In this document: positions 21,380 to 32,745 of the stretch, one piece after another
Numbering within the stretch: position 1 is the stretch's first letter
Layout: every line of letters begins with the position of its first letter
Source of the DNA: Aulostomus chinensis
Lineage: Eukaryota; Chordata; Actinopteri; Syngnathiformes; Aulostomidae
DNA length: 64,000 nt
NCBI GenBank assembly: GCA_037954235.1
Contig: JBBMOA010000005.1
Location: forward strand, 262,501 to 326,500
Direction: 5' to 3'
Position numbers and translations under genes: made by a program
Notes under the pieces: generated by a model
The model's input: only the letters and a program-made list of their open reading frames with translations
Databases searched by the model: none
Told to the model about the DNA's origin: nothing

Positions 21380-22400
21380 GTGAATGAGCAAAAAACCCTC
21401 CCCTCAATGGGAAGGGAGGTGCACGGTCCATCCACTTGTCAGACCACCATACCACCAGTCCCCTTGAGGTGGATGTGCACGGCAGCACTGGCCATAGTGC
21501 ACTACCATCCACGGGTCATCATCCTTGGAGTTCCCCATTGCTGGGTTCTGTTTTTAGTGTATCGGCGTAGCCTTTGTCATGTATTTAATGAATTTTTAAG
21601 GGTCCTATATTATTTATTATTCATTATGAAAATATGAAATCAAATGAAATGGAAATAATGTTTTAAATTGTTTATGAAAAATCAAATCAAATTATTTTTA
21701 AATCAAATTGCTTTGAAATAAAAACCAAAAAGGCAGCATTTCAACCCTGGGAAGAATCTTCATCAGGCCTGGCCCACAACAGCCAAGCACAACCCAGTGC
21801 TCTCCAGTGCTAATAAACAGGTGTGTAGTTTCCAGTGTCAAAGCAAGAAAGAGCCTCTCCTGCCCCTCCCTCTACTTCTACCCTCTGTATTTTCTCTACA
21901 GAAAAAACCATGGAGATGCTCTCTGCTACTTTGGCATGATGCCATGCTAATGAGCCTCCAAGAAGCTCAGCATCATCCTGGTCTTTCCGTCAGCAGGAAG
22001 CCTCAGAGCGATAGAAAGAGTCAAGACCATACAACCTTCAATGCCTCTGACAGAAAGAGGCTGTTGGTCATCCACTGTGTTGCCACTGCAGTGAGCCTGC
22101 TGTCATTCGGTTGGCATTCTTAAAGACTACATGTATTCCATGGTAGGCTTTCTTTAGAATGAGTGGTCAGTGGGTAATTATTGTTTCTTTTGGGGTGGTA
22201 GAAAACTTCAACATTTCAGAAGCATCCCACAGGAATGTGGAAAAATTGTGTGGGCCTGCTGTGCCCAACTGGAAGGGTGGAACCCTGAGACACATCCCAA
22301 ATCAATCCAACTTTCTATGTCCCCTCATTCAGACCCTCTTAAATTGAATTTATATTTCTATTACTATTCCCATGAAATCATCTTATAATCATACTGCCTT
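21380..22400. other. Unassigned sequence
   Basis: No recognised gene. It may contain upstream parts of the KDZ-type element that follows. Confidence 0.3.
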
Positions 22401-22404
22401 TCCC

Positions 22405-22530
22405 TGACAGGTACAGAGATTGTCTTCCTGAGGAGTGGCTCTGTGGCAACTGTGACGGCCTGCATCACAAAAAGCAGCCCCTCCACAACAGGGAATCCAT
22501 CACTGATGGTTCTTTAAAGCTATTCCTCCA
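22405..22530 (+). mobile_element. KDZ/Zisupton-type transposase zinc-binding fragment
   Basis: After an acceptor-like TTTCCCTGACAG (ending about 22,411) the frame reads RDCLPEEWLCGNCD, then HHKKQPLHNRESITDG. Proteins of the KDZ (Kyakuja-Dileera-Zisupton) group carry a similar cysteine-cluster stretch: a RDCLP block, then CG.CD, then a short H-rich spacer, then HNRES. About 40 codons remain and the catalytic part is not seen. Confidence 0.55.
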
Positions 22531-22814
22531 AGTACCCACATCATGAAAAACAACCATGGTTATTGCACCCACGAGCAAGGTATGTCTTGACCCAAGTCTT
22601 AATTTTTCTTCATATGTATCTCTGGCTTGTGACAAATAATAGCAGGGAGTGGTTCCTTTTTTTGGTCAGCATGCATTTTTCCAGCTGTGAGGGCACCATG
22701 CTGTTCTTATCAGGGCAAAAATACCGCCACATCACCGGGGAAACCAGTGATTTTAATGACTATCAATGGTGAGGACAATTCACTACACCACACAGACCAC
22801 GCCGATGCAGTATG

Positions 22815-23156
22815 CAGCAAGAAGGTTCCGGGTGGGAGTCCCGGCTCGAGTGCAGGATCTTTCTGGGTGAGTCTCCATGTCCTCGCTGTTCCTGTGTGGG
22901 TTCTCTCTGGTTCTCCAGCTTCCTCCACAGTCCAAAGACGTCAAGAGGGGACGAGGCTGATTGATTCTCTAAATTGACCGTAGGTGTGAATGTGAGTGTG
23001 AATGGTTGTTCGTCTCTGTATGTTGGCCCTGCGATGGACTGGTGACCTGTCCAGGGTGAACCCCGCCTCTCGCCTGTAGACGCTGAGATAGGCTCCACCC
23101 CCCGCAACTCTGAATAGAAAGGAATAAGCGGAAGACAATGGATGAATGAATGAATG
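22815..23156 (+). mobile_element. Common teleost SINE/RTE-tail repeat, plus copy
   Basis: Contains the familiar fish text GGTGGGAGTCCCGGCTCGAG, TGTGTGGGTTCTCTCTGG, TCTAAATTGACCGTAGGTGT, CTGGTGACCTGTCCAGGGTG, and a GGATGAATGAATGAATG tail. Right-arm partner at about 60,850-61,190. Confidence 0.75.
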
Positions 23157-23295
23157 TTACGTTGGTGATGTCACTGTGAAATGCAGGTTTTGATATCAAT
23201 GTTGTTTTTCTCCTTTTCAATGTTGACTTAAATAAATGTTCTTCCTTCATTTAACTACATATTCTTGCTTTTTTATCCCTCTTAATTATTCATTC

Positions 23296-23585
23296 AATTT
23301 ATCCATCCATCCATTTTCTTCCACTTATTCCTGTTAAGGGGGGGTGGAGCCTGTCCCAGTGACTGTCAGGCAAGAGGCGGGGTTCACCCTGGACAGGTCG
23401 CCAGTCCATGGCAGGGCCAACATATCGAGACAGACGACCATTCACAATCTCAGTCGTACCTTCGGTCAATCTAGACTGTCAGTCAGCCTCGTCGCCTCTT
23501 GATGTCTCTGGACCGTGGGAGGAGGGAGAGAACCCACACAGGGAGAACATGCAGACTCCATCCAGAAAGGCCCGCAGAACCTAGT
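23296..23585 (-). mobile_element. Common teleost SINE/RTE-tail repeat, minus copy
   Basis: Starts with the reverse of the tail (ATCCATCCATCCATTTTCTT) and runs through GGACAGGTCGCCAGTCCATG to GGGAGAACATGCAGACTCCA. It forms a diverged inverted pair with the copy at 22,815-23,156. Right-arm partner at 60,421-60,710. Confidence 0.75.
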
Positions 23586-23699
23586 GTTGGTTGGTGCTAG
23601 TGGCTCATGTTGCTTTGGATGAGAGGAGACGAAGGAAAAGCTCAACGTGGGGGAAGGTGGAGGTGAGACTGGCACGGGAGTGCAAGGAAGAAGAAGCTG

Positions 23700-23980
23700 G
23701 GACGAGACTTGGCTCCATTGGTGGAAATGGCACCTATGGACAAGTCTACAAGAGACAACATGTCAAGGCTGGACAGCAGGCTACCACCAGGGTCCTGGAC
23801 GTCACGGAGGATGAAGAGGAGGAAATTAAACTGGAGGTTAGCATGAAGAAGAATCCCAGCACAGAAACATGGCCACCTACTAGGGTGCTTCCAGTAAGAG
23901 GAGGCCTCTGGACATGAAGACCAGCTCTGGCTGTGATGGAGTTCTGTGGAGCTGCTGACCTCACACTCCTGGTGAGGACC
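23700..23980 (+). pseudogene. MAP4K4/TNIK/MINK1-type kinase retro-fragment, left arm, block 1
   Basis: The GCK-IV kinases (MAP4K4, TNIK, MINK1) are Ste20-like serine/threonine kinases. This block reads NGTYGQVYKRQHVKAGQQ, RVLDVTEDEEEEIKLEV, then after a one-base shift the text KK..S.HRN.ATY.GA, then GHEDQLWL and (after one missing base) VMEFCGAADLTLL. It thus covers the glycine-rich loop through the hinge of the kinase domain. The region corresponding to the catalytic VAIK lysine reads TTRV, so that lysine is lost. Several exon joins of the parent genes are crossed without an intron, which points to a retrotransposed cDNA. Which of the three paralogues was the parent cannot be told. Arm partner at 60,026-60,306. 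Confidence 0.85.
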
Positions 23981-24289
23981 TTTCTTTCCTGCCCCTCTCT
24001 TTCTTTCTCTATTCAAGAAGACTCGGCCTGTCATGTGTGTTTATATTTAATCGTGCATTTTATTAAAAAATGCTAAGTTTTTACATTTTAAGAGCTCCTC
24101 AAAAGAGAAGACGTAAAAGATGGAGCTTTGTAGTTTTCAGTCCAGGCTTTCTTTGATAGCGATGGGTGGACGGTGGTGCGCTACAGGCGGCGGCGTTGCT
24201 CTCATCCAGCGACTGAGCCGCCCGTCCCTGAAAGATGAGGGAAATCTCCCCCAGGTGCTGCTCCACCAATGTCACCAAAACAACCCCAC

Positions 24290-24600
24290 CTCAGGTGTAG
24301 AGAGCAACACTCCAAGAGCCAGGATCCAAAAGGGTAACAGCTCAACTTGAACTATCCTTGTCCAGCAGAACACCCGCCACCTTGGGGTGGTGGACCAGGC
24401 CCCCAGCTCTGGCTGTGATGGAGTTCTGTGGAGCTGCTGACCTCACACTCCTGCTGAAGAACACTAAGAGGAAACAGCTGAAGGAAGAATGGATGGCCTA
24501 CATCTCCAGAGAGGTACTCAGAGTCATTGAGGACTTTCTCCTCCAGGAGGGGGGCCTGTGCCCTCCTCCCCACAACACCACGGATGGAACGTAAGCACCG
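24290..24600 (+). pseudogene. MAP4K-type kinase retro-fragment, left arm, block 2
   Basis: Repeats the end of block 1 and continues it. After the GGGTGGTGGACCAGGCCCCC module comes CTCTGGCTGTGATGGAG (LWLVMEFCG with one base deleted, as in block 1). The frame then reads AADLTLLLKNTKRKQLKEEW, then MAYISREVLRVIEDF. This matches the family's segment from the hinge to helix E (VKNTKG..LKE.W.AYI.REILRG). The HRD catalytic loop that should follow is absent; the reading ends in a GGACTTTCTCCTCCAGG-type unrelated stretch. Upstream, 24,290-24,360 matches 16,745-16,815. Partner in the right arm at 59,405-59,717 (VFEDF there). Confidence 0.85.
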
Positions 24601-25265
24601 TTCACGGAAAACCACCATCCTGAGGGAGGCACTTGTGTGAGTTGCATTTGCTTCCTGCTAGGGAGGACAGCTTATCTTGCTAGCGTTACATTAGCTAGCA
24701 GCTAGGTTAGAAAGGTAGTATTCTTGTGTGGAGTGGAGGAGCATGGGTAATGCATTCCTACCCATGACCAGCAGAACATGTATGTGACCCATGTATTTTA
24801 GAGCAGCCAATAGTTCCCCACCTCCTAGACACGTGTGTTATTTCAAGTGGGTGTCTCATGAAAGTGTGGTTGAACGGTCAGATGGCTGATGCTGAGTCAG
24901 CATTCCTAAAGAGGCCAAGGCCGTTTGTAGCCTGCTGCACCACACTTGAGTGAGACGGATCAAAGTTTGTGTCCAGAACAACTTGACATTGGGCCGCTCA
25001 TCTAGACAACCAGTCCAGTGAAGCCCTGCTGTCAGGTGACCTGGGGGTCATTAGCATGTGTGTTAGCTGAGAGGAGAGGCAGCCAGAGGCTGACACACAC
25101 AGCTGCTCCCTCTACATGAAGAGAAAAGGGCCAGTTGGAATCAAAGCAGTGTAGGACTTTGGCATGAACTCCATCTGAAAACACTACTTGTCACCTCCTG
25201 GATTTGAATGTGCTTTGTCTCATTGTTCTGGCGCTGCTCGCTCATGTTGGTCGTCTTTGTGTGAT
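24601..25265. other. Unassigned sequence
   Basis: No gene recognised. Contains GCTAGC-rich text at 24,675-24,710, a composition often seen at fish promoters. Mirrored at 58,740-59,405. Confidence 0.3.
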
Positions 25266-25269
25266 GCAG

Positions 25270-25392
25270 GTGAAACTGGATTTTACCAAGACGCTAGAGG
25301 AAGGAGCAGACGTGACGCCAGCAGCACGTCGGCCTCCGTGACGCCGGACGCGCGTGATAACGAATGATTTCATCAGCTGAAGGCAATAAACT
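25270..25392 (+). pseudogene. Candidate 3'-terminal exon with poly(A) signal
   Basis: An acceptor (TGTGTGATGCAG) is followed by an open stretch of about 32 codons reading GFYQDARGRSRRDASSTSAS, then VTPDARDNE, and a TGA at 25,365-25,367. AATAAA follows 18 bases later (25,385-25,390). The layout is that of a real last exon. I do not recognise the protein and no upstream exon is seen. Mirrored at 58,736-58,614 on the minus strand. Confidence 0.35.
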
Positions 25393-25454
25393 TCATCTGA
25401 AACAAATCTCACAACATGTCTCTCTCTGTCTGTCTTATTGTGAGAATCTGAGTC

Positions 25455-25840
25455 TCACGTCCCACGGTTGGTGAAGTCTCCAGATATCAGGATACCAGCA
25501 GTCCAGGGAAAGGTCTGGGGCCATGCTAGCTTCCCCAGCATGGGGGCCGAAAGGAGGGTTCCCCAGCTGAACCACCAGCATGGTGTCTGCACCTCATGGA
25601 GATCCTGGGTCCTGGTCCAGGCAATGACAAGCAGCCTGAGAAAAGAAGGTGGAGAACCTGGGAGCTGGAGAAGCAGAGGGACTCTGGAGCACACGCAGGT
25701 CTCTGGTTCTGTCTGTTGGAGACTGTATTTTAGAACTGATGGAACCAGAACCATAGAAGGATAAATCAGTGAGTCATTAGGAGGATCAAAGAGGAAAGAG
25801 AACGTAGTGAAATGAAGGAAGAACATTTATAGAAACCAAC
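25455..25840 (-). repeat. Low-copy block 'X', left-arm copy
   Basis: Inverted relative to the outside copy at 17,510-17,825. Mirror partner at 58,166-58,551. The opposite strand reads a basic stretch (KRRWRTWELEKQRDSGA) that might be coding, but no family is recognised. Confidence 0.7.
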
Positions 25841-26357
25841 ATTTTATATTCAAACAACATTGATATTGAAACATATTTAATGGCTGCATTACAAACGTAA
25901 CATCATATTTCAAATTATTTGTGAAAACGGTCTTTTTATTTAAACAAAGAACTAAAAGTGTTTTTGAATGAAAGAATAGAAAGTTCACAAATAAAACAAA
26001 CAACTGAAGGCCCTTTGGAAAAAAGATGAAGAGAAAAACAACCAAAATCTCAGGGAGATCAAACAAAACCAAAGCGCTCAAAGAAGAAGGAGTGTCAACT
26101 CAATAGACAAAGTGAAGCCTTGACAGTCAGCATGTAGTGGTCTTGAACCTCCCGGTTCAAAATGGCAGTGCTCCCTCCTTTTGTCCTTCTCAGTAGACAC
26201 TGTTTCCATCTTCCCCTCACTCTCCCCTGTCTCAACATGTTTCCTGGTTTCTAAAGGTCTTGGTCACAACCTTCCCAAGTTCCAGACCCAGACCATCTTC
26301 TGAGCCAGGTCAGATAAAGACTTTCCTGTCCTTCAGATGTTCAGGGTTGATGAGGAT
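25841..26357. other. Unassigned arm sequence
   Basis: No gene recognised. Mirrored at 57,649-58,165. Confidence 0.3.
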
Positions 26358-26580
26358 CAGGGGCCCGTTTCACAATGCAGGTTTAGTGAAAACTCGGGGT
26401 CTGTTAACCCTGAAATTAGGAAAACTCAGAGTTTTCCGCTTCACAAAGGGAGGTCACTCAAACCAGAGAAAGAGGGTTCACTCTGGCCTGTTTCACAGAC
26501 AGCGGTAACTTAAACTCTCGGTCAGTTACCGCAGTAACAGACGCCCTGAAACTAACCTGGTCGGGACCAGGTTTTTGACA

Positions 26581-26910
26581 ATGAACCTCGAGTTTCTCGC
26601 TGACTCCGCCCACTTTCAGAGCCACATCCCCCATTTGATTTCCACATTCATTCATCAGCAGACAAGTTTTGGCGAGTTTTCAACTAACATGGCAGGTCCT
26701 TTTGTTGATGATCCCGTGGATGAAGGTGCAGCATTGCTGCGCACAATTAAATATTCGTCAGGAGATGGAGATCAGACCATAGACGTTCTTGCTGTTCCAG
26801 ACAGTATCGGAACCATTTCACATCACAGTCCATCGTCTACATACACAACCTCCTCCGTCCTTACATTGGCAACATCACCAGTCGTAGTCATGCTCTCATG
26901 TCATCTGTCT
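26581..26910 (+). pseudogene. Harbinger transposase N-terminal remnant
   Basis: Reads MAGPFVDDPVDEGAALL in one frame and, after a shift, SQSIVYIHNLLRPYIGNIT followed by SRSHAL. These correspond to the start of fish Harbinger (HARBI1-like) transposases, which have a DPVD.GA...R block then a YRF....I.YL..LL.P.I block. Everything after that, including the DDE catalytic residues, is gone. Confidence 0.7.
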
Positions 26911-27462
26911 CTCTCTCTCTCTATGTATATATATATATACTGTATATATATCTCAAGCCATATTACATTTCATGAAGGCACTGGTGTCTTGGGGGTTTTG
27001 TTCTGAGGATGAACTCCCTCAGCCACTGGCCTTCCTACACTCTGGCTCAGGTCCTGCTCCTGTGCCTCTGTTAGAGGTGGTGGTGGTGCTGGGCCCCCAC
27101 CCGTTTTACGGGCATCTGCCTTCTTTCTGTTGGCTGAGTAGAAGTCTGTGTTTGTTTAAAAAGGCTAAATCCTTTATTAGAACATGATATCCATGAAAAG
27201 ACATTTGTGTATGAAACCAGCATTGGTTGGGGATCAAACAACTATTGTACACATTCAAACAGCCACTTAATATTTAACTTACAATGCAGAACATGGGGTA
27301 CCCCTGAGGTGGTCTGACTGTTTGAATCATGTTTCTATGCTTCATTTTAAGTTGCTGCCAAGTGCGTTTCTCCCCCGCGGTACTGCATCTAAACGATATC
27401 AATTAATGCGCTACCATGGAAGCAGCTTCCTCCGTAGTAATCATGATTGCAAAGGACTACAT

Positions 27463-27669
27463 TTAAACTTCTGCATTGACCCGAGCAGCAGTGTTCCTCC
27501 ACGCCATCTCTCTCTCTTTTGCAGCTGCAGCGGTGTTGCACTTCTTTTTTAACGCGTGTTGGAACTCTTCACATGATGGCATCAAGATTTCCAACTCCAC
27601 TGACGTGAACAACCAAGCTCTCCGCTTCTCCGTCGCCATGGTGACTCGGTGAATCGGGGCTCCATTCAT
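27463..27669 (-). pseudogene. Harbinger Myb/SANT-like protein remnant
   Basis: Reads RAWLFTSVELEILMPSCEEF, then NTAAAAKEREMAWRNTAARV and NAEV before a stop. This is the single Myb/SANT-like DNA-binding module of the second Harbinger protein (F...E.E.L......HI/L..K..NT.A...R...W...A..VNA), which assists transposase nuclear entry and binding. The tail after the domain is missing. The right-arm copy lacks the first ATG but keeps an internal one at about 56,369. Confidence 0.7.
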
Positions 27670-27967
27670 GCTGGCTTTTTAGAGTTGTCGTGATCGCGCT
27701 TTACCCCAGGTGAACCTACTCGGAGTTGATCAAACTGATTCAAATCTGCTGTTCTGAAACCGCAAACTGAGTTTTCTATCTCAGGGTAGATCAACTCGGA
27801 GGTCAGGATGAAACTCAGGGTTTGATGAACCTGCTTTGTGAAACGGGCCCCAGGCCATCTACTGGGTCAACGTGGTCCAAGTCTGTCCCTCACAGGTAAG
27901 CAGTCACCTTCCAGTTAGGACTCGACTCCTTGAAAACTCTGGTGTCCACCAAGTCAATGAAGACCAG

Positions 27968-28391
27968 TCCTACCTTGTATTTGGGGTTGGAGGTCAACGT
28001 TTGCTGACAGGAGCAACACCTCCTCTCCTAGCCTTTTCTTTTACTCCCCAAAATTTGCATTTGCCATGATGCTGTTTCAGTTGCCATCTTGGGAGGGAAG
28101 GAGCAAAGGTTCTTCTTTTATTCATCCCCAGTTTCTCCTTTTTTTCCTTGTGGATTATTTCTTCTTCTTTCCTCTTAAAAGGAGCTTCCACTTTTGTGAT
28201 TTGCGTGTGCTGCTCTTCATCAGAAGGTTCTTTTTCTGAATCAGAGTCAGTGGCTGCAGAGTGTCGATGGTCTGGCTCATTGTTGCTGCTGTCCAGCGTG
28301 ATGGATGTTGAGGTGCTTGCCCCCATTTTGAAGGGTCCTCCACGGGTTTTTGTGAAATACAACATCACCTTTATGAAGGGGTCGGTCACAT
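27968..28391 (-). pseudogene. 'TDPFIKV' conserved block, left-arm copy
   Basis: A 131-codon frame reading TDPFIKVMLYFTKTRGGPF, an acidic serine stretch (DSDSEKEPSDEEQ), then lysine-rich KRKEEEIIHKEKKEKLG, then NKRRTFAPSLPRWQLKQHH. The frame is open in both arms with only three amino-acid changes, and a diverged third copy lies at 18,645. The acidic-then-basic composition looks protein-like. TDPFIKV recalls a C2-domain strand, but the rest does not support that. No function is assigned. Confidence 0.4.
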
Positions 28392-30830
28392 GGTAGAACC
28401 TCTGGAAACCTGGTCATCCATCATCAGGGTTGAAGACTGTATACTTTTGATGTTAGTTTTTGTTTTGGGAGTTTTTGAATTGTTGGTTTGTTTTTGTGGA
28501 GTTTTGTTTTTCAGTTAAAGTCAAGAAATCAAGAGTGAACTAAAAACACTTTCCCAAAAGTAGAAAGGAACAAAAACACAAAGACAGACGACTCAAATTT
28601 ATGTAAAAATGAGGACGACTTCAACAACACAAATCTTATTTCAGTATGAACTTCACTCCCTTGTTCGCTGGATAAATGTAGTGCATACTCTTTCTATTTT
28701 ACAAGAAAAACATATTTAAAACAATTTTCTAACATTGAAAAAAGAGAGAACTATCAAGTGTCAGTTCAGAGTCTTTGGTTCCCACTTCCCCAGGGTCGCT
28801 ACAGGGTTCGGTACTGTGAGTGACGCAGCTCTGATGGAGAACTCCGAGAGGCACTTGGTTTTTGGTTTATCAAAAATAGATTCAAAACAATGTTTTAAAA
28901 AGCCGTGTTAAAATATGTCTTAAAAACTAATTTTTACAAGATTTTTACATTTTGATTAAGATGGCAGCGTAGATTTGGTCACACGACAGGATGTAGCGGG
29001 AACTGATATTGTAATCAAGTCCTCCAGTTTCCAGCTGTCACTGCATCATAATGTTCTCCAATCATGACCCTGGTCCAACTCGCTCAAACCTCTTCCATCG
29101 TTGCTCGGTTGTTCCTGCCGGTGTTTTTTTACGAAAGCCACAGCAAACCTTGTAAGTTAGCAGGCTACGAGGCTATGCTAACTAGCTAGCTTGTGGACAA
29201 TTTCCAAGCAGTCCTCGAAAACCCCTGAAGACCTGGCCTTCACCTTGCTGACCCTCTCTGATGCTAACACTGTTAGCAGCGTGGATGTTAGGGTTCCCTC
29301 CTACCAACTGACTTGCTCTTCATGACTCGTTAGGATGGTGACGAGTATTTAGCTTAGCAACAGTGCTGGTAGCCAGATCCATTTTTAATGTTTTAGAGGG
29401 GGGTTGCCTCTTGGTTTGACCCTGCTGTGACTGGCCGTCTCACCCAAATTAGCTCAACATCATTTAAACTTCATTTTGAGGGCGGCTGGTTTTCCGAGTG
29501 TGTCCGACCTGCTGCGGCTCCTGCAGCCTGGTTGCTCTGTGATTGGGTGTAGGCCAGGGTTGGGAGGGGTCAGACAGTCTCTCTCGATGACTCCCTGCCT
29601 TGTCCGATGCCTCGGCAGTTGAATGCACGGGCCGACGCATGTCAAGGTGTCTCTTCCTCTTGTTGCAATTCTCTACCATCAATTGCAACGAGTCATTGTT
29701 GACATTTTGTCTTTTTTTCTTGAACTTGTCTGAGGCTTGGTAAATGACAGTTTACTCAATATAAGGAAGGGCAGCACAGACATATGAATAAAAGGAGTAG
29801 TTGTAACGACAGACTGAGCACATCAAATCAAATAAATAAAGAATCACACAGGATAAGAGAAGACAGGCAGCAAAACAAAGAAGAAGAGTGCAGGCGCCTG
29901 AGTGTGCTCTCACACTCCCACATGTGCACACTCACATACACACATACCCAACATCTCCCACATATTCCATCTGTGACTGTGGCATACAGGACCATGAGAC
30001 CTCAACAAAACAAAAGAGAAAAACGGAACCCTCGTGGGGTCATTTGTCTTTATGTAGTCCCATGACCTGTCCCACAGGGTCGCCCCCTGCCTCCCATCAT
30101 CACTCAATCTGCTCAGCACACATTCATAGGATGCAGTCTCACTCATTGCACAGACCCATTCTTTCGCCTGCGGAATATTTGATGTCTTCCGGTGTCTTCA
30201 AACGATCCGACACGCTGTTGTTATGCCAACTGAGATTCCAGAAAAGTGACATTTGGATATTTTGGGTGACTGAGATCTGTCCCCCAGTCAGCAGAGCTCT
30301 GGACGTGAGGGGATATCAGCTCTGAGCCAGGTTAAATCAATAGATTGGAGCACTGGACGCAAATTCCCACCAACAGTTCAGCTGTACTGGATGAAGCGAA
30401 GACACAGATTAGCTCCAGCTGGAGTCATTTGTTGGACTGAAGCAGGCTGAAGGACAGATTTGATGTCAGTTCAAGCTGTTATCAACAATGTGACCCTCAA
30501 GGAGTTTTGATGAACATTTGTAAATGAATTGTTTGTTTGATCAACATCAGGTCTGGGCCTGGTGCTTCATGTGGTTTTATGATCAGGCAGACCTGTCAGA
30601 ACGCTCCACAGAGAAACTCCATTTAAACAGGGTCTCACTTAGCTAGCCTGGTGTCAAGGCTTTCCACTTTAAAGAGAAAGTGATTCCTGGGAATCCTCTT
30701 TCCACACACGGTTCTGTCTCTGAGTCCAAGGACGATCATGGGTCATCCATGTGACAGGAAGTAGAGTGAGTTGAAACATGACAGGATCCAGACTGATGTC
30801 GTTCCAGATGGGGTCAAAATTAATTCATGT
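28392..30830. other. Unassigned left-arm sequence
   Basis: Several modest open frames (for example 29,464-29,688 and 29,910-30,146 on minus) are conserved between arms only because the arms are nearly identical. I see no family resemblance. GCTAGC-rich text occurs near 29,180-29,200. Confidence 0.3.
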
Positions 30831-31055
30831 TTAGCCTCGTGCCAGGTACATTTTTGGTTTCTCCCCAGTGTGTGTTCTCATGTGTTCATCCAAATGTCTT
30901 CTGTCACTAAAGCCTTTGCTGCATGTTGAGCACCTACAGGGATGCCCATCCTCACTGACTTCTGTTTGAGGTTCAGCCCAGGCTGGGGACTGGAATTTTA
31001 AAATGTCCCCTGGAACCAGACAACCTGGGGAGGTAAAACCTCCCATCCTAGCCAC
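30831..31055 (-). pseudogene. C2H2 zinc-finger protein fragment, left-arm copy
   Basis: The 74-codon frame contains one canonical C2H2 finger: CSTCSKGFSDRRHLDEHMRT, then H, followed by the TGEKP linker. Spacing is C-x2-C-x12-H-x3-H. The second finger expected after TGEKP is replaced by KMYLARG and a stop. Upstream residues (GGFTSPGCLVPGDI...) are not zinc-finger-like. Finger proteins of this Krüppel type bind DNA and form arrays, so a lone finger ending at the linker is a truncated exon fragment. Identical translation in the right arm at 52,952-53,176. Confidence 0.7.
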
Positions 31056-31341
31056 TCAGATGCAGCAGCAGAAGAAGCTGTCATCCACCCTGACAGTCAG
31101 AGCATGGAGTCAAGAAAACATCACCATCTTGTAGTTCCAAACTCCACCTGTCAGATTCAGCTGCTTCTGATTGTGGGACTTTAAATTTGAACACCATCAA
31201 TTTGGACAAGGAGTTTTCCTTCCAGTCCAAACATCATCGTCCAGCCTCCAACCAGAGGTCCATCAGTGATCATGGAGCCACAGGTGGAGTCTGGGTTCTT
31301 TTCTGGAATGAGACGGCAAAGACAGGCCTGCCAAGTGACAT

Positions 31342-31995
31342 CACTGAAATGACTTCAGTCACCTGACCGGATGACTTCAGTCACGTGACCGGATGACTTC
31401 AGTCACCTGACTGACATGACTTCAGTCACCTGACCGGATGACTTCAGTCACGTGACAGACATGACTTCAGTCACCTGACCGGATGACTTCAGTCACCTGA
31501 CCGGATGACTTCAATCACGTGACTGACATGACTTCAGTCACCTGACCGGATGACTTCAGTCACATGACCGGATGACTTCAGTCACCTGACCGGAAGACTT
31601 CAGTCACATGACCGGATGACTTCAGTCACATGACTGACATGACTTCAGTCACCTCACTGGATGAACTCAGTCACCTGACCGGATGACTTCAGTCACATGA
31701 CCGGATGACATCAGTCATGTGACTGACATGACTTCAGTCACCTGACCGGATGACTTCAGTCACGTGACCGGATGACTTCAGTCACCTCACCGTATGACTT
31801 CAGTCACCTGACTGACATGACTTCAGTCACGTGACTGGATGACTTCAGTCACCTGACGGGATGACTTCAGTTACCTGACCGGATGACTTCAGTCACGTGA
31901 CTGACATGACTTCAATCACCTGACCGGATGACTTCAGTCACCTGACCGGATGACTTCAGTCACCTGACCGGATGACTTCAGTCACCTGACTGGAG
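31342..31995. repeat. 22-bp minisatellite with E-box palindromes, left arm
   Basis: About 30 units built on GATGACTTCAGTCACCTGAC. Many units have CACCTG; about five have the perfect palindrome GTCACGTGAC. Variant units carry TGACATGACTTC. The right-arm partner is about twice as long. Confidence 0.95.
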
Positions 31996-32745
31996 GACAC
32001 CCAGATAGCAAAGGTCCACTCTTGTGTGTCCTCACTGCTCCACAGGTCTGTCAAATGTTCTGTAAAATAGTTGGACCCAGCAGAGCTGCTAGATTAGGAG
32101 TTGATGGAGTCGTTGCAGATACCAGGGTCCAAAGTCCAGCTTGAACCTGGTTTGTGCAGTTCTTTGTCAAGCTAGCAGCCATTCTCTTCACTGCCAAGCT
32201 AAAGTGACTTCTGTCAACAAAGGTCAACATACAAAAGGATATTTCTACTGGCAGTTCAAGATTTGGATCAAAGTCCTTTTTCAGAGCTGGAACCTTCCTC
32301 TTGTGTCAGCTTTCTGTTCCCATCTCTATGGTAACGGTCACTTTTGAGCCACGTCTCCAATCAGCTGTCAGATAAACTGAAACAATTTTCTATCCTCCAA
32401 GTTGTTTCCATCTCTTGGTGACCTTGTTAGGCTTCCTTATCCATGGAAATACTGGTTTATTATTTTTGTTTTGGGTCTCTGGGTCTTTTTTAGTCCCTAA
32501 ACCCTGGATTTCAGTTAAAAAAATGGTAAAATGAACCTCAAGAAAATCACATCAGTAAATAGAGGGGTATTAACAGACCTCTTAGATAAATCTGTTTGAT
32601 GTCTTCATTCATCTTAACATCATGAACGATTGTCACATCCATGGTTTTTGGGTCACTTTAGACCAACTGATGTTTACTTCAAGAAAAAGGCAAAACCTCT
32701 TTTTTTCAGCAACAGAACTTTCATCCAAACACAAAATGAAAGAAG
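31996..32745. other. Unassigned left-arm sequence
   Basis: Mirrored at 50,556-51,301 with no gene recognised. Confidence 0.35.

Larger units (their letters stand above)
20192..22811. other. Block present only in the left arm
   Basis: Right-arm sequence passes directly from the partner of 20,191 to the partner of 22,812 through a short filler (61,194-61,213). The left arm holds 2.6 kb here: a Penelope-like 3' fragment, an arih2 fragment, a LINE tail, an AT-rich block with telomere-like repeats and a KDZ-type fragment. The filler suggests that the right arm lost this DNA rather than the left gaining it. Confidence 0.75.
26358..27853 (+). mobile_element. PIF/Harbinger DNA transposon, left-arm copy
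   Basis: The element is bounded by terminal inverted repeats GGGCCCGTTTCACAATGCAG (from 26,361) and its reverse complement ending at 27,850, with one mismatch. It is flanked by a 3-bp duplication CAG (26,358-26,360 and 27,851-27,853). Inside are remnants of both Harbinger proteins on opposite strands: a transposase on plus and a Myb/SANT-like protein on minus. A (TC)n(TA)n microsatellite lies at 26,908-26,952. At about 1.5 kb it is internally deleted. The mirror copy at 56,155-57,648 keeps the same boundaries and target duplication, so insertion preceded the inverted duplication. Confidence 0.85.

Noticed and set aside
27968..28391. TDPFIKV block as a C2 domain
   Set aside because: Only one strand-like motif agrees; the acidic and lysine-rich remainder lacks the other C2 strands and calcium-binding aspartates.
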